Assembly (NCBI GenBank): GCA_001896725.1
Contig: MPPA01000001.1
Coordinates: 1-64,000, forward strand
Length of the DNA: 64,000 bases
Direction of reading: 5' to 3'
Origin: Methanococcoides sp. EBM-47
GTDB lineage: Archaea; Halobacteriota; Methanosarcinia; Methanosarcinales; Methanosarcinaceae
Of this stretch, positions 1 to 8,231 are shown one piece after another (positions within the stretch are counted from its first letter, which is position 1; every line of letters begins with the position of its first letter). Below the pieces are notes generated by a model, which saw only the letters and a list, made by a program, of their open reading frames with translations, had not been told where the DNA came from and made no database searches. The position numbers were made by a program, and so were the translations under genes.

Positions 1-72
1 AGAAGCAAATGAAATCTAAATTTTCAAATAATGTGTCTGTATATATCGGTCTAAAAATGATGTTTCAGGCTA

Positions 73-725
73 ATGATACTGATTTTTAGAGGAATTCTAC
101 AGAGCCCAAATTTTGGAACATTATATGTTGCAAACGGAATTCAAGAAATACCTTATGTTTATTTTGATAAACACTTGTATCAGCCCCTATTGGTTAAAGA
201 TGAAAGTAATGAACCAAGATACAAGATTTTCCCTGATAACTTGAACACTGGCGAAAAGGAATTTCTTGAAAACTTGAAAAAATATGTTCAGTTAAATAAA
301 TCCAAATTCACAGCACAGCAACAGATGTTCATTCTGAGAAATCTTCCAAAAAAGGGTATTGGATTTTTTGTCGACACACTCAATTACTATCAAGAGTTCA
401 TCATTTGGATCAAAAACCCTACTAAACAGCACATTATATTGCAGATCCTAAGGGTTTGACAAAAATGTATGATGACGGTTTCAAGAATGAAAAAATTAAA
501 CTTCACGAACACATAAAAGAAATCGAGGTAATACTTGCAAAGAAATTAAAAGATAAAGGAGTTAAGCAGGAGATTAAGCTGGATTCTTACATCATATCTG
601 AAACAGCATTAAAGGATGTAAAATCAATTTTTCATACAAATTCACTTGATGAATACGCTAAACATCATATTGTATTCAATGAAGAGAAAGAAAAATACAT
701 TGGTAAATACTGGACGATAAATTAG
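73..725 (+). pseudogene. Type III restriction helicase-nuclease (Res-like), C-terminal remnant with frameshift
   Basis: Two abutting reading frames (73-459 and 456-725) together read like the C-terminus of Res-type restriction subunits. The order is a 'HLYQPLL' segment, a 'FILRNLPKKGIGFF' segment, the 'FIIWIK...KQHII' core of the C-terminal PD-(D/E)XK-like domain, then in the next frame 'ADPKGL', 'NEKIKLHEHIKEIE', 'LDSYIISET' and 'KHHIVFNEE'. The first frame runs off at about 440-459, exactly where the second supplies ADPKGL, so a single missing base there explains the break (an F codon reduced to two T's). Stops lie upstream of 73 in the same frame, so the helicase part is missing or in another frame beyond the window. 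The DNA is AT-rich. Family assignment is from remembered family patterns. A sequencing error at the frameshift cannot be excluded, but the upstream stops argue for decay. Confidence 0.7.
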
Positions 726-1219
726 TCTGATGATTTTACTAATTATAGATGTAGATACATCTTCTGCATCTTTATCCACCTCTACTGAGAATGAAGGCTT
801 AGTCAATATAAAAGCATATTAACACTGAGTTTGATATTTTTATTTTCAAATAAAAAATTGTTTTAATAAGTATAAAAATTACTTTATCGGAAAGAACCTT
901 TTGGCAGCTTGTGCTTTTCACCTAATATGCCAGTTATCTAAATTGGTCTTCAGCTAAGGAGAATTCTTGCCTGAAACTATTGATTTTACACCAGATATCT
1001 GCCATATTAATGACCAAATTTCATGAAATTAATATCATGTTCCAATCTACAATATATTCGATTTTTTGAGAAACGATAAAGTAATAGGCTATCATAGGCA
1101 AATACTCTTTTGACCAATGACGTATGAACAAAAACCATTAAACTTCTTTATGCCAGAAAAGTAATAAGCAATTTATTTAAAAAGATAGTTAAACCATAAC
1201 ACTACATAGCGTTTTTTGA
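726..1219. other. Intergenic AT-rich stretch without a convincing gene
   Basis: No long ORF and no RNA gene recognised. One tiny reading frame starts with TTG at 967 behind an AAGGAG site (956-961) and ends after 19 codons at a TGA. It may be the start of a decayed gene. The stretch separates the restriction remnant from the 3' end of tRNA-Gln, so it is a plausible scar zone of an island inserted at that tRNA, but I found no direct repeat of the tRNA 3' end inside the window. Confidence 0.5.
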
Positions 1220-1292
1220 TAGTCCTGGGCGGATTCGAACCACCGTCTTCGGCTCCAAAGGCCGAAAGGATTGACCTCTACCCTACAGGACT
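1220..1292 (-). tRNA. trnQ: tRNA-Gln (anticodon TTG)
   Basis: On the minus strand the acceptor arms AGTCCTG and CAGGACT pair over seven bases, with A as discriminator at 1220. The T arm carries GGTTCGAATCC. The anticodon stem TCGGC/GCCGA encloses the loop CTTTGGA, so the anticodon is TTG and the tRNA reads CAA as glutamine. CCA is not encoded and there is no intron. Its 3' end faces the AT-rich DNA that carries the restriction remnant. tRNA 3' ends are common integration targets. Confidence 0.95.
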
Positions 1293-1325
1293 ACTGTACC
1301 ATTAAGGTCGTACCGCGCAGGGTCG

Positions 1326-1332
1326 ATATATA
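1326..1332 (-). promoter_or_regulatory. TATA box of tRNA-Gln
   Basis: The minus strand reads GGTATATATCGAC centred about 37 bases upstream of the tRNA 5' end. With the usual archaeal spacing of about 25 bases from TATA box to start, transcription would begin near 1304, leaving a short 5' leader for RNase P to remove. The position also falls just past the 3' end of the DRG gene (1360). Confidence 0.55.
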
Positions 1333-1359
1333 CCTGCTGGTTCTTATGGTTATCGACTG

Positions 1360-2451
1360 TCATTTATTGATTATGAGCGTCACCAGGTCTTCATCCATGA
1401 GCACGTGGTCAAGACCTGCCCTTTGCCCGGGATGCTTGGCAGACCTGCCCCATATCTGAGAATATCTGAACTTCCTGCGGAAATCCCTGTGCAGTTTGTC
1501 ACAGATATCACCAACTGTGGTACCGCTTTGTACTATCATGGGCTCTTCAAGATCTGCGGGTCCTCCCTGAGGCTTTAGATATATCCTGATGAAATCCAGG
1601 GCATTGTAGATATTGTCCTGCACAACATGGAGGTTCAGACCCTTGTCAGCAGAGATGAACGCTGCATTCGGGAATCTCCGTTCTGCCGCTTCCAGGGTTG
1701 CAGGGTCGGCCAGATCGACCTTGTTCACTGCGATGATGGAGGGGATGTATACCCTGTTACCCATCACGACATCTATGAGCTGGTCCACGTTTATGTTCTC
1801 CCTGATGAGCACATGGGCATTATGGATCTTGTAATCGTTAAGTATGGCCTTGATAAGGTCTTCGTCCAGCTCCAGTTCCATCGTGGAGCTCACGATGACA
1901 CCGCCCCTGTCCTGCCTCTTGATCACTACATCAGGCGCTTTCTGGTCGAGCCTGATGCCTGCCTGATACAGTTCCTCTTTAAGGACGTCATAGTGCTGCA
2001 GCTGGAACACGTCCAGCATGAACAGGACAAGGTTGGCGTTCCTGACCACGGCTATGACCTCTTTTCCCCTGCCTCTGCCGCTTGCCGCACCCTTCACCAG
2101 TCCCGGCACGTCCAGGATCTGGATGGTGGCGCTCTTGTATTCCATGACCCCGGGAATGACGTCCAGGGTGGTGAACTCATATGCCCCCACCTCTGAATTG
2201 GCATCGGTGAGCTTGTTGAGCAGCGTGGACTTGCCCACTGAAGGGAAGCCCACCAGGGTAACAGTGGCATCACCCGATTTCTTTACAGAATAGCCTTCTC
2301 CTGAGGACTTGCTTGCAGCTCTCTTTACCACTTCGTCCCTAAGACGCGCAAGCTTAGCCTTCAGCTTGCCTATATGATGGGATGTGGCCTTGTTATATAC
2401 CGTGTTCTTTAACTCTTCCTCGACCTGTGCGATCTCCTCTTGTATGCTCAT
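1360..2451 (-). CDS. DRG-family GTP-binding protein (Obg superfamily, TGS domain)
   Basis: Developmentally-regulated-GTP-binding (Rbg/DRG) family GTPase, a ribosome-associated translational GTPase conserved in archaea and eukaryotes. The 363 residues match the family length. An N-terminal basic helical hairpin (1-50) is followed by the G domain with G1 GFPSVGKS (68-75), G2 region YEFTTLD, G3 DVPG (114-117) and G4 NKVD near 243. The C-terminal TGS domain covers about 290-363. A family-specific insertion splits the G domain after DVPGLVKGAASGRGRG. The start is the ATG at 2451 behind a weak AGGTCCGG site. It stands alone between tRNA-Gln and the accessory island, and its base composition is typical of the core genome, unlike the AT-rich DNA on both sides. 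Confidence 0.93.
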   Translation of the reverse strand: MSIQEEIAQVEEELKNTVYNKATSHHIGKLKAKLARLRDEVVKRAASKSSGEGYSVKKSGDATVTLVGFPSVGKSTLLNKLTDANSEVGAYEFTTLDVIPGVMEYKSATIQILDVPGLVKGAASGRGRGKEVIAVVRNANLVLFMLDVFQLQHYDVLKEELYQAGIRLDQKAPDVVIKRQDRGGVIVSSTMELELDEDLIKAILNDYKIHNAHVLIRENINVDQLIDVVMGNRVYIPSIIAVNKVDLADPATLEAAERRFPNAAFISADKGLNLHVVQDNIYNALDFIRIYLKPQGGPADLEEPMIVQSGTTVGDICDKLHRDFRRKFRYSQIWGRSAKHPGQRAGLDHVLMDEDLVTLIINK

Positions 2452-2730
2452 CCGGACCTGCCATATAATAAGAGTAAGATATGATTATACTTTTGCTGCA
2501 ATTGAGATTTTGGATCTGGTCACATGATGGCAATGTGAGTATAAAAAGACATTGTATAGGGGGAGGTGGGTGAAGGAAGGAAGGAACTGATTCAATGATA
2601 TTTATTTTGAGGCAACACCTTATTTTTAGCAAAGTATAGTGTACAAAGGAAATAAATATGTGCCATGTGATAAAACTGTACATAGATCTTAACAGAAAAT
2701 TACAGTTAATCATACAAGTATAGATGAAAG

Positions 2731-3408
2731 ATGATTATAATGCTATCAATTGAAGAAAATAAAAAAAGAAGAGAATTGTGGAGGCAAAAGTATACTGATG
2801 CACAAATTGCAGAAAAGTGTGGAGTATCAAGGGCTGCGATTTATAGTTGGAGAAAGAAATATAATTTAAAAAGCAACGGGAGAGGAAGAGGCAATTATCT
2901 GAATGAAAGCGAAGAGCTTTTGAGGCAGAATCTTTTTGAAAAAGGGCATACTGATGAAGAAATTGCAGATATATTAAATATTTCTACGATTACTGTGTTC
3001 AATTGGAGAATTAAAAATGGACTGTATAGGACTAGGCAAGGAAACGAGGAAAGGTATCAAGATTTAACTGATGAAGAAAGGGTATTTTATGAATATTTGA
3101 AAGATAAACATAATGACCTTAGAGAAACAACCTTGCTAGCTCTAGCAAAATTTGTAGAGCCAAGATCAGACCTGTCACCTGCTGCAAATTTACGACGATT
3201 TGCTAAAAAGATCAAAGCACCAGGTTTTAAAACAGTTTTCTATTTTGACGATGGAGAATTAAACTATATAAAAGAAGCAGTTGAACTTTTTGTACAAATA
3301 AATAAAAGGGATATTTCAAATTCTAGTAAGCAAAGATTAATAAATAGTATTCCAAATGAGTATTATTCATTAGTTTGTGAAGAGATGAATAGACAACTAA
3401 ACTTATAA
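2731..3408 (+). CDS. Double helix-turn-helix DNA-binding protein of the accessory island
   Basis: A 225-residue basic protein with two similar helix-turn-helix units. One is at about 14-47 (DAQIAEKCGVSRAAIYSWRKK), the other at about 63-98 (DEEIADILNISTITVFNWRIK). Both look like the homeodomain-like HTH found in transposases, recombinases and phage regulators. The C-terminal half (105-225) is helical and I do not recognise it. There is no transposase or integrase catalytic motif. The alternative start ATG 2740 removes three residues. The gene is AT-rich, runs toward the NurA-HerA operon on the opposite strand and ends 88 bases from it, so a regulator of that operon is possible but unproven. 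Confidence 0.7.
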   Translation: MIIMLSIEENKKRRELWRQKYTDAQIAEKCGVSRAAIYSWRKKYNLKSNGRGRGNYLNESEELLRQNLFEKGHTDEEIADILNISTITVFNWRIKNGLYRTRQGNEERYQDLTDEERVFYEYLKDKHNDLRETTLLALAKFVEPRSDLSPAANLRRFAKKIKAPGFKTVFYFDDGELNYIKEAVELFVQINKRDISNSSKQRLINSIPNEYYSLVCEEMNRQLNL

Positions 3409-3496
3409 AAAATAAAGATCAAACAGCACATCCCGATGCAATATTGAATACGTTTAATGGGTCTTTGGGCAAAATATAACCAATGAATAAGGAAAG

Positions 3497-4387
3497 TCAG
3501 CTGAAGAACAATATTTCACGTATGGATTGATCATATTCTACTTTAGAAAATAAGTGAACCGGATCGAATAAATAGATACTCTTACTAAAAGATATGGAAT
3601 TACAATAATCATAAACATCAGTTAGCTCTAAATAAGACAATTGTTTTTTTTCAAAAATTTTTAAGAATAAAAAAGACAACTTCTCTTTAGAGAGAAAACC
3701 ATCCATGCTGACATCAAGATAATATTTTTGCTTACCTAAACTATTATTATACAATCCTTTTGTTTTTTTGGGCAATGCATCAGTATGCCGATACAAATTG
3801 CTTACAGGGCTTTCATTTCTCTTTTCAGAATTTTGACCATAAAGATCTTCTTTCTTTAAACCTTTTAATACATCTAAAGATGAAAGTAAATCGTAGGAAG
3901 AGTCAGTAATTTCTTTCCAGATTTCTGTAGTTTTATCACTTTTTTTAAGATCCATTGGAGAATCTGCAGAAAAAGCCCGTGCAGAAATTAAGGATAAAAG
4001 TATTATCTTTTCTTTGTCACTTAGTGATTTTGTTGAGTCTTTAAATACATCAAAAAATTTATCGTCAATATATTGAATGAACATTTGAGGATTGAATACA
4101 TCTTTTTTTTGTTCAATCTCGAGGATTCCTTTAGCCGTTAAAACGTACCTATCAACTTCATCTGTCTCACGAATTAATCTTTCAATGAGCATCTGTTCAA
4201 ATATATCCTTAGGAACCTCTGACGAAAGGATTGAAGATTTGTTTAATAAAGAATGACGACTGTTAGACGTCATGTTTAAAAAAGAGATTAATATTGACTT
4301 CGGTATAATTTTTGTACTTGATCTTTCAATATTATCATATAAACGGGAGTAAAACTTATTTAGATAATAATCTCTAGTGCGGTCCAT
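3497..4387 (-). CDS. Last gene of NurA-HerA operon: predicted winged-helix protein, function unknown
   Basis: A 296-residue protein I do not recognise as a whole. Residues about 45-110 look like a winged helix: a helical stretch, 'FEQMLIERLIRE', then a short hairpin 'VDRYVLTAKGILEIE'. The middle is helical and polar (KSLSDKEKIILLSLISARAF). The tail 'LSFLFLKIFEKKQLSYLELTDVYDY' resembles a second small helical domain. No nuclease, signal or membrane motif is visible. The start is ATG 4387 behind GAGGATGTGA, 12 bases after the stop of the SMC-like gene, so the two are co-transcribed. In SMC/MukB-like complexes small winged-helix kleisin or KITE partners often accompany the ATPase. A similar role here is inference. 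Confidence 0.7.
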   Translation of the reverse strand: MDRTRDYYLNKFYSRLYDNIERSSTKIIPKSILISFLNMTSNSRHSLLNKSSILSSEVPKDIFEQMLIERLIRETDEVDRYVLTAKGILEIEQKKDVFNPQMFIQYIDDKFFDVFKDSTKSLSDKEKIILLSLISARAFSADSPMDLKKSDKTTEIWKEITDSSYDLLSSLDVLKGLKKEDLYGQNSEKRNESPVSNLYRHTDALPKKTKGLYNNSLGKQKYYLDVSMDGFLSKEKLSFLFLKIFEKKQLSYLELTDVYDYCNSISFSKSIYLFDPVHLFSKVEYDQSIREILFFS

Positions 4388-4399
4388 ATATTCACATCC

Positions 4400-6511
4400 T
4401 CAAAGATCCGTAATTACAACGTTGTTTAAATCTGTTTTTTGGACTAGCAAAGCAGAAAGTAATTTACCTTTATCTTTCAAAGACCTAATTTCAGAAATAA
4501 TAGGTTCTAAAGATGATGAATCCATCATTGCAATTTCATCAAATAAGGCAATAATTTTTCTATCATCCGAATTTTTTAATAGACTTAATATATAAGCGCT
4601 CTGACTTTGCCCAGTTCCCATATCTAAAAATTTAATTTTTTTTCCAGAAACTGTTAATACAACTTTGTCAATCAAGTCCACTTTTTCTACTTCATAAAAG
4701 CCATCAATATGTTTAATACTACCAAGTCTTTTTCCTAAATATTTAAAAACAGCATCATAGTATGTAGACTGTTCTGTTGTTAGAGAAGACTTATTTTTGA
4801 CTTTCCCATCGAGCACCTCTTTAATATAAGATTCATATTTAGTCTTGATTTTAGACTCTAGAGCAGATACCTGCGCATATAGCTCATTCAGTTCATCTAA
4901 ATTATTTTGATATTTATGAGTCTCTTTTTTTTCTAATCGTTCTATTTCAAATTTTAAGTTTTGACATCTTGACTCCGCTTTATTGAAATAAGCCTTTTTA
5001 GTTACGATTAAATCACCCAAATTCTTGATGTCAGCAATCAATTGATCTTCATCATGATTAGAATATTCACTTAAAACTCCTACTCCTAGATTACAAACTG
5101 AAACGGGATCAAAGTCTTCAAATTTATATAACTCTGATTCATAATATTTGATTTTTTCTAAAGCTTGACCTATACTCGTAGTAAGGTGGTCAATTTTTTG
5201 TTCTAAATCATCATAAATCTCATCTGAATCATTGTGAATTTGTTTGCTCAAGCTTAAGAATTTAGGTATAATTTGAGTTTGAAGATACTCTTGATTTTTC
5301 TCTAAATTGTTTAGTAGTATTAGAGTCTTTTCAATATTCTCTTTGAGAACAATTAGATGCTTATTTGAGTCGAGTTCTAATTTAAGCTCATTTATTAAGT
5401 CAGATGATGTGATATCAATGTTTTTTGTAGACACATTAAGTTTGTAGTGTTCCAAAATTTTAATTAATTCTTCATAGAAACGAATTTTCTGCAGAGAATC
5501 TTGATCATACTTTTCCCACATGACATTCATTTCAAATTTGAAATGAGTTATTTCATTTTTTAAACTTTCGTTAAATTCAAAATGCTCAAGAACTTGTTTT
5601 ACATCAATTCTTTGCCATATATTTAGATGATTTTTTTCAGATTCAGGGAGAAGATTTAGTAAAAGCCCCGTAACTCTGTTGAAATCAGAGTCCATCTCAA
5701 ATGTTTTATCAGATAAAATTTTCTTAAAAATCCTATATGTGTCATTTTGCTTTTTTTCAGTTCTGACAATTTTTTTTATTTGCTTTTGTAATCGTTCTAA
5801 ATCTGCTTGCAAACTCTCATGTAAATCGCAGTAGTAATTATAATACTTGTAATATGTTGCTCTTTTCAGCATATTCAGTTCTTCTTCAGAAAGAAGTATC
5901 TCCTGTCCTAGAATCTTTTTATCATTTTGTGTTTTTTCTAATTGGATATTATAATCTCTTAACTTATTTGGATCTTGAGAATTTCTAATAGCAGCAATTG
6001 TTTCGTGCAAATAGCCTTTAAAAAAGGAAACTTTGTTCCCATAAACTAATTGAGAATTTCTAATTTCTGCAGTGAGATTATTAAGACGATCTGTTGGATT
6101 CTCTGGAATGTCATAAATTAAACGATATTTACGAGTAAAAGTTTCATAACTAAGTGATTTTTTCATTCCATTTTCTAATTCATATACTTCTATTTCTGGA
6201 ACATCATGATTTAGTTTTTGTGAAATAACTTGCAGAGATTTATCCCCATTACTTATATTTATATTGAATTGCAATTTTTGATGATCGGAGTCATACAGAT
6301 TTAGCATCTTCCTTTTCAGAGATTGGGGAATACTATCATTTTTTAGCCCATATAAACCAATAGCTAATATGTGAAGAAGAGTGCTTTTTCCTACAGAATT
6401 AGGACCTTCGATGCGTACTAAATTGTTTAAAGTGGTTGGAATTTTATCAGGTGTGAATATCGTGTTTTCATCATGTTCATTTCTGATTATTTCATAGTTG
6501 TATTCTATCAT
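4400..6511 (-). CDS. SMC/Rad50-like coiled-coil ABC ATPase of NurA-HerA operon
   Basis: A 703-residue ATPase with the split ABC fold of Rad50/SMC proteins. Walker A is GPNSVGKST (36-44). A long charged coiled-coil region fills about 180-590. The C-terminal lobe has a degenerate signature (DMGTGQSQ, about 630-637 in place of LSGGQ), Walker B IIALFDEIAMMD (653-664) with the D-loop, and a Q in 'LLVQKTD' where the H-loop histidine is usual. It is shorter than Rad50 and no CxxC zinc hook is visible at the middle. The start ATG overlaps the stop of the 50-residue gene (ATGA) and has AGGTGG six bases upstream. It lies between the HerA-like gene and the winged-helix gene. Expected role: ATP-dependent DNA or DNA-end binding within a complex. 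It is not a standard Rad50 because no Mre11 is present. Confidence 0.85.
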   Translation of the reverse strand: MIEYNYEIIRNEHDENTIFTPDKIPTTLNNLVRIEGPNSVGKSTLLHILAIGLYGLKNDSIPQSLKRKMLNLYDSDHQKLQFNINISNGDKSLQVISQKLNHDVPEIEVYELENGMKKSLSYETFTRKYRLIYDIPENPTDRLNNLTAEIRNSQLVYGNKVSFFKGYLHETIAAIRNSQDPNKLRDYNIQLEKTQNDKKILGQEILLSEEELNMLKRATYYKYYNYYCDLHESLQADLERLQKQIKKIVRTEKKQNDTYRIFKKILSDKTFEMDSDFNRVTGLLLNLLPESEKNHLNIWQRIDVKQVLEHFEFNESLKNEITHFKFEMNVMWEKYDQDSLQKIRFYEELIKILEHYKLNVSTKNIDITSSDLINELKLELDSNKHLIVLKENIEKTLILLNNLEKNQEYLQTQIIPKFLSLSKQIHNDSDEIYDDLEQKIDHLTTSIGQALEKIKYYESELYKFEDFDPVSVCNLGVGVLSEYSNHDEDQLIADIKNLGDLIVTKKAYFNKAESRCQNLKFEIERLEKKETHKYQNNLDELNELYAQVSALESKIKTKYESYIKEVLDGKVKNKSSLTTEQSTYYDAVFKYLGKRLGSIKHIDGFYEVEKVDLIDKVVLTVSGKKIKFLDMGTGQSQSAYILSLLKNSDDRKIIALFDEIAMMDSSSLEPIISEIRSLKDKGKLLSALLVQKTDLNNVVITDL

Positions 6512-6660
6512 GCTATACCACCTGATTCATTCAATTGGAGGATTTCTTCTACAATTTCTTCATGCTTTTTTTCATTTAAAATAAACCTCATTAATTTTTT
6601 TTCTAGTTCATCACTTAAAATTGAATCAAATAGCTCCAAAATATCTGAATTAGATTCCAT
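6508..6660 (-). CDS. 50-residue acidic helical protein between HerA-like and SMC-like genes
   Basis: A short gene that fills the gap between two large ATPase genes. It starts at ATG 6660, one base after the HerA-like stop, with GAGGAG seven bases upstream inside the end of that gene. Its TGA overlaps the ATG of the SMC-like gene (ATGA). The product is highly charged and helical (MESNSDILELFDSILSDELE at the start, later KKHEEIVEEILQLNES) with no cysteines. The strong ribosome site and the two-sided coupling make it a real gene. Known parallels are the small middle components of ABC-ATPase conflict systems and small adaptor subunits of Rad50-like machines, but I see no sequence that proves a family. 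Confidence 0.75.
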   Translation of the reverse strand: MESNSDILELFDSILSDELEKKLMRFILNEKKHEEIVEEILQLNESGGIA

Positions 6661-6661
6661 A

Positions 6662-8227
6662 TTATGACTCCTCAAAGACCCCTGCAAAAGACAGAGGAAA
6701 TTTTAATATTTTTACTTGTGCTAAATCGTGTATAGAAACCGAAGCAAAACCTTTTTTTAAGCTTTCCATTTCTTCGGCAGTGATAGAGACATCGAATGAT
6801 TTTGCAACTTTTGGATCTGATTTGAAAAATATCGTGGAATTAATAACCGATGATAATCCTTTAGGTATATCTGTTGGATTTTGTGAAGAAAATATTACTC
6901 CAATTTCCTGGCTTCTTCCAGTTCTACAAATCGTATCTAAATCACCAAGTGCTTGATTAGAAGCATTTGTATTGTAAAATTGATGTACTTCATCAATTAT
7001 AATCAGAATGGGAACGGTAGATCTTTTTTCACTTTTTGAAGCAACTATTTTGCTCAACAGATGCCTCAAAATAATTGAACCAAATTGAATTCCATTTTTA
7101 CCTGCAACATCAATTACTGACATCTTACCTCTTGAAAGAATATCGTCTTCTGATAATGATATAGCATCAGTATTATCAAAAAAACTTGATGCCAAATTCA
7201 AATTGCGGAGCACATTATCAAATGTACCTCTATGCAGTTTTATTTCTGATTTATGGCCATTTTCAGTTAGTGTATCGAATGTGCAATCACTGTATATTCC
7301 TTTCTGGAAGTAATCTACGAAATTCCAAAAAGTGAAGTCGTCCAAATTGTTTTTTCTCACCTGCTGATCCTGCCAATGTCTAAAAATATTAGGCAAACTT
7401 TGGGCTCCAATATCTGATATCCCTTGTAATAGACCAGTTAAAGATTCTGGATCAATTTCTTTAACATCAAGTGTTATTTTTTGACAGTTTATAGGATTTA
7501 CTCCCTTTGTAGGACTAATAAAAGTGTTTGCTGGATAGTAAATCATAAAATTACTAATTCCATGAGGTTCTTTTTTTAGACTTTTCCATTCTTTTAAAAC
7601 CTGTGAACTTGTAGATTTGCTGGATTCATTCATTTTTAATAGATCAACATCTTTAACATTTATAGCTAAAACTGCTCCATTCAAATCTTCAACAAAGTAT
7701 TGGCTGAGGTATTTAATCGAAACTGTTTTCCCACTACCTGTTTTTCCACAAACTAAAGTTTGATGAAAAAACATATCTTTTGGTAATTTTACCTTAATAT
7801 AATCGCTATTTTCATCAATTAAAATTTGATTTTTGCCTGAATGAACTGTGGCTAAGAATACATCTGGACCCTCATTTATGCCCCCCAATGCAAGATCTAT
7901 TTCTTCTTGAGTAGACCTTCTTGCCAAAGATTGAGGCTTAATATAGTCAATTAAACCATCTTCTCTCTCATTTAAATCTTTTACACGATAAGCATTGATT
8001 ATATTTTGACATCTTTGATCTGGTACTAAAGACGACAAATCCATATCTATGATCATAGGTGAAGGAGAGTATGGTTCTGATTGACTACTTCCACTGACCC
8101 TTAAAATAAACTTGCTTTTTTTGTCTTCAACGGTGAGGTATGAACCTTTTGGCAATAAACCATCAACTTCACTTTTCGAAACAAGCTGAATATTTCCACT
8201 TTTTTCACCTAATACAATCCATCCCAA
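6662..8227 (-). CDS. HerA-like hexameric DNA translocase ATPase (FtsK-HerA superfamily)
   Basis: A 521-residue HerA/DUF87-type ATPase. An N-terminal beta-rich region (1-110) corresponds to the HAS barrel of HerA. The ATPase core has Walker A GKTGSGKT (161-168), Walker B ILIIIDEVH (407-415), a polar sensor FSSQNP (446-451) and 'CRTGRSQEIG' (434-443), a likely arginine-finger segment. HerA works as a ring that pumps double-stranded DNA and activates NurA nuclease. Here the NurA-like gene lies directly upstream and ends four bases before this start. The start codon is TTG at 8227, with GGTGA four bases upstream; no in-frame ATG lies close by. The AT-rich coding and the linkage to an SMC-like gene rather than mre11-rad50 set it apart from the housekeeping herA. 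Confidence 0.88.
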   Translation of the reverse strand: MGWIVLGEKSGNIQLVSKSEVDGLLPKGSYLTVEDKKSKFILRVSGSSQSEPYSPSPMIIDMDLSSLVPDQRCQNIINAYRVKDLNEREDGLIDYIKPQSLARRSTQEEIDLALGGINEGPDVFLATVHSGKNQILIDENSDYIKVKLPKDMFFHQTLVCGKTGSGKTVSIKYLSQYFVEDLNGAVLAINVKDVDLLKMNESSKSTSSQVLKEWKSLKKEPHGISNFMIYYPANTFISPTKGVNPINCQKITLDVKEIDPESLTGLLQGISDIGAQSLPNIFRHWQDQQVRKNNLDDFTFWNFVDYFQKGIYSDCTFDTLTENGHKSEIKLHRGTFDNVLRNLNLASSFFDNTDAISLSEDDILSRGKMSVIDVAGKNGIQFGSIILRHLLSKIVASKSEKRSTVPILIIIDEVHQFYNTNASNQALGDLDTICRTGRSQEIGVIFSSQNPTDIPKGLSSVINSTIFFKSDPKVAKSFDVSITAEEMESLKKGFASVSIHDLAQVKILKFPLSFAGVFEES

Positions 8228-8231
8228 AATA

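Noticed and set aside
2393-2713. Minus-strand frame of 106 codons upstream of the DRG gene
   Set aside because: It overlaps the DRG start in another frame, has no family character and no ribosome site; the region reads as promoter DNA.
4400-6511. Canonical Rad50
   Set aside because: No Mre11 neighbour, shorter than Rad50, no visible zinc hook, degenerate signature motif.
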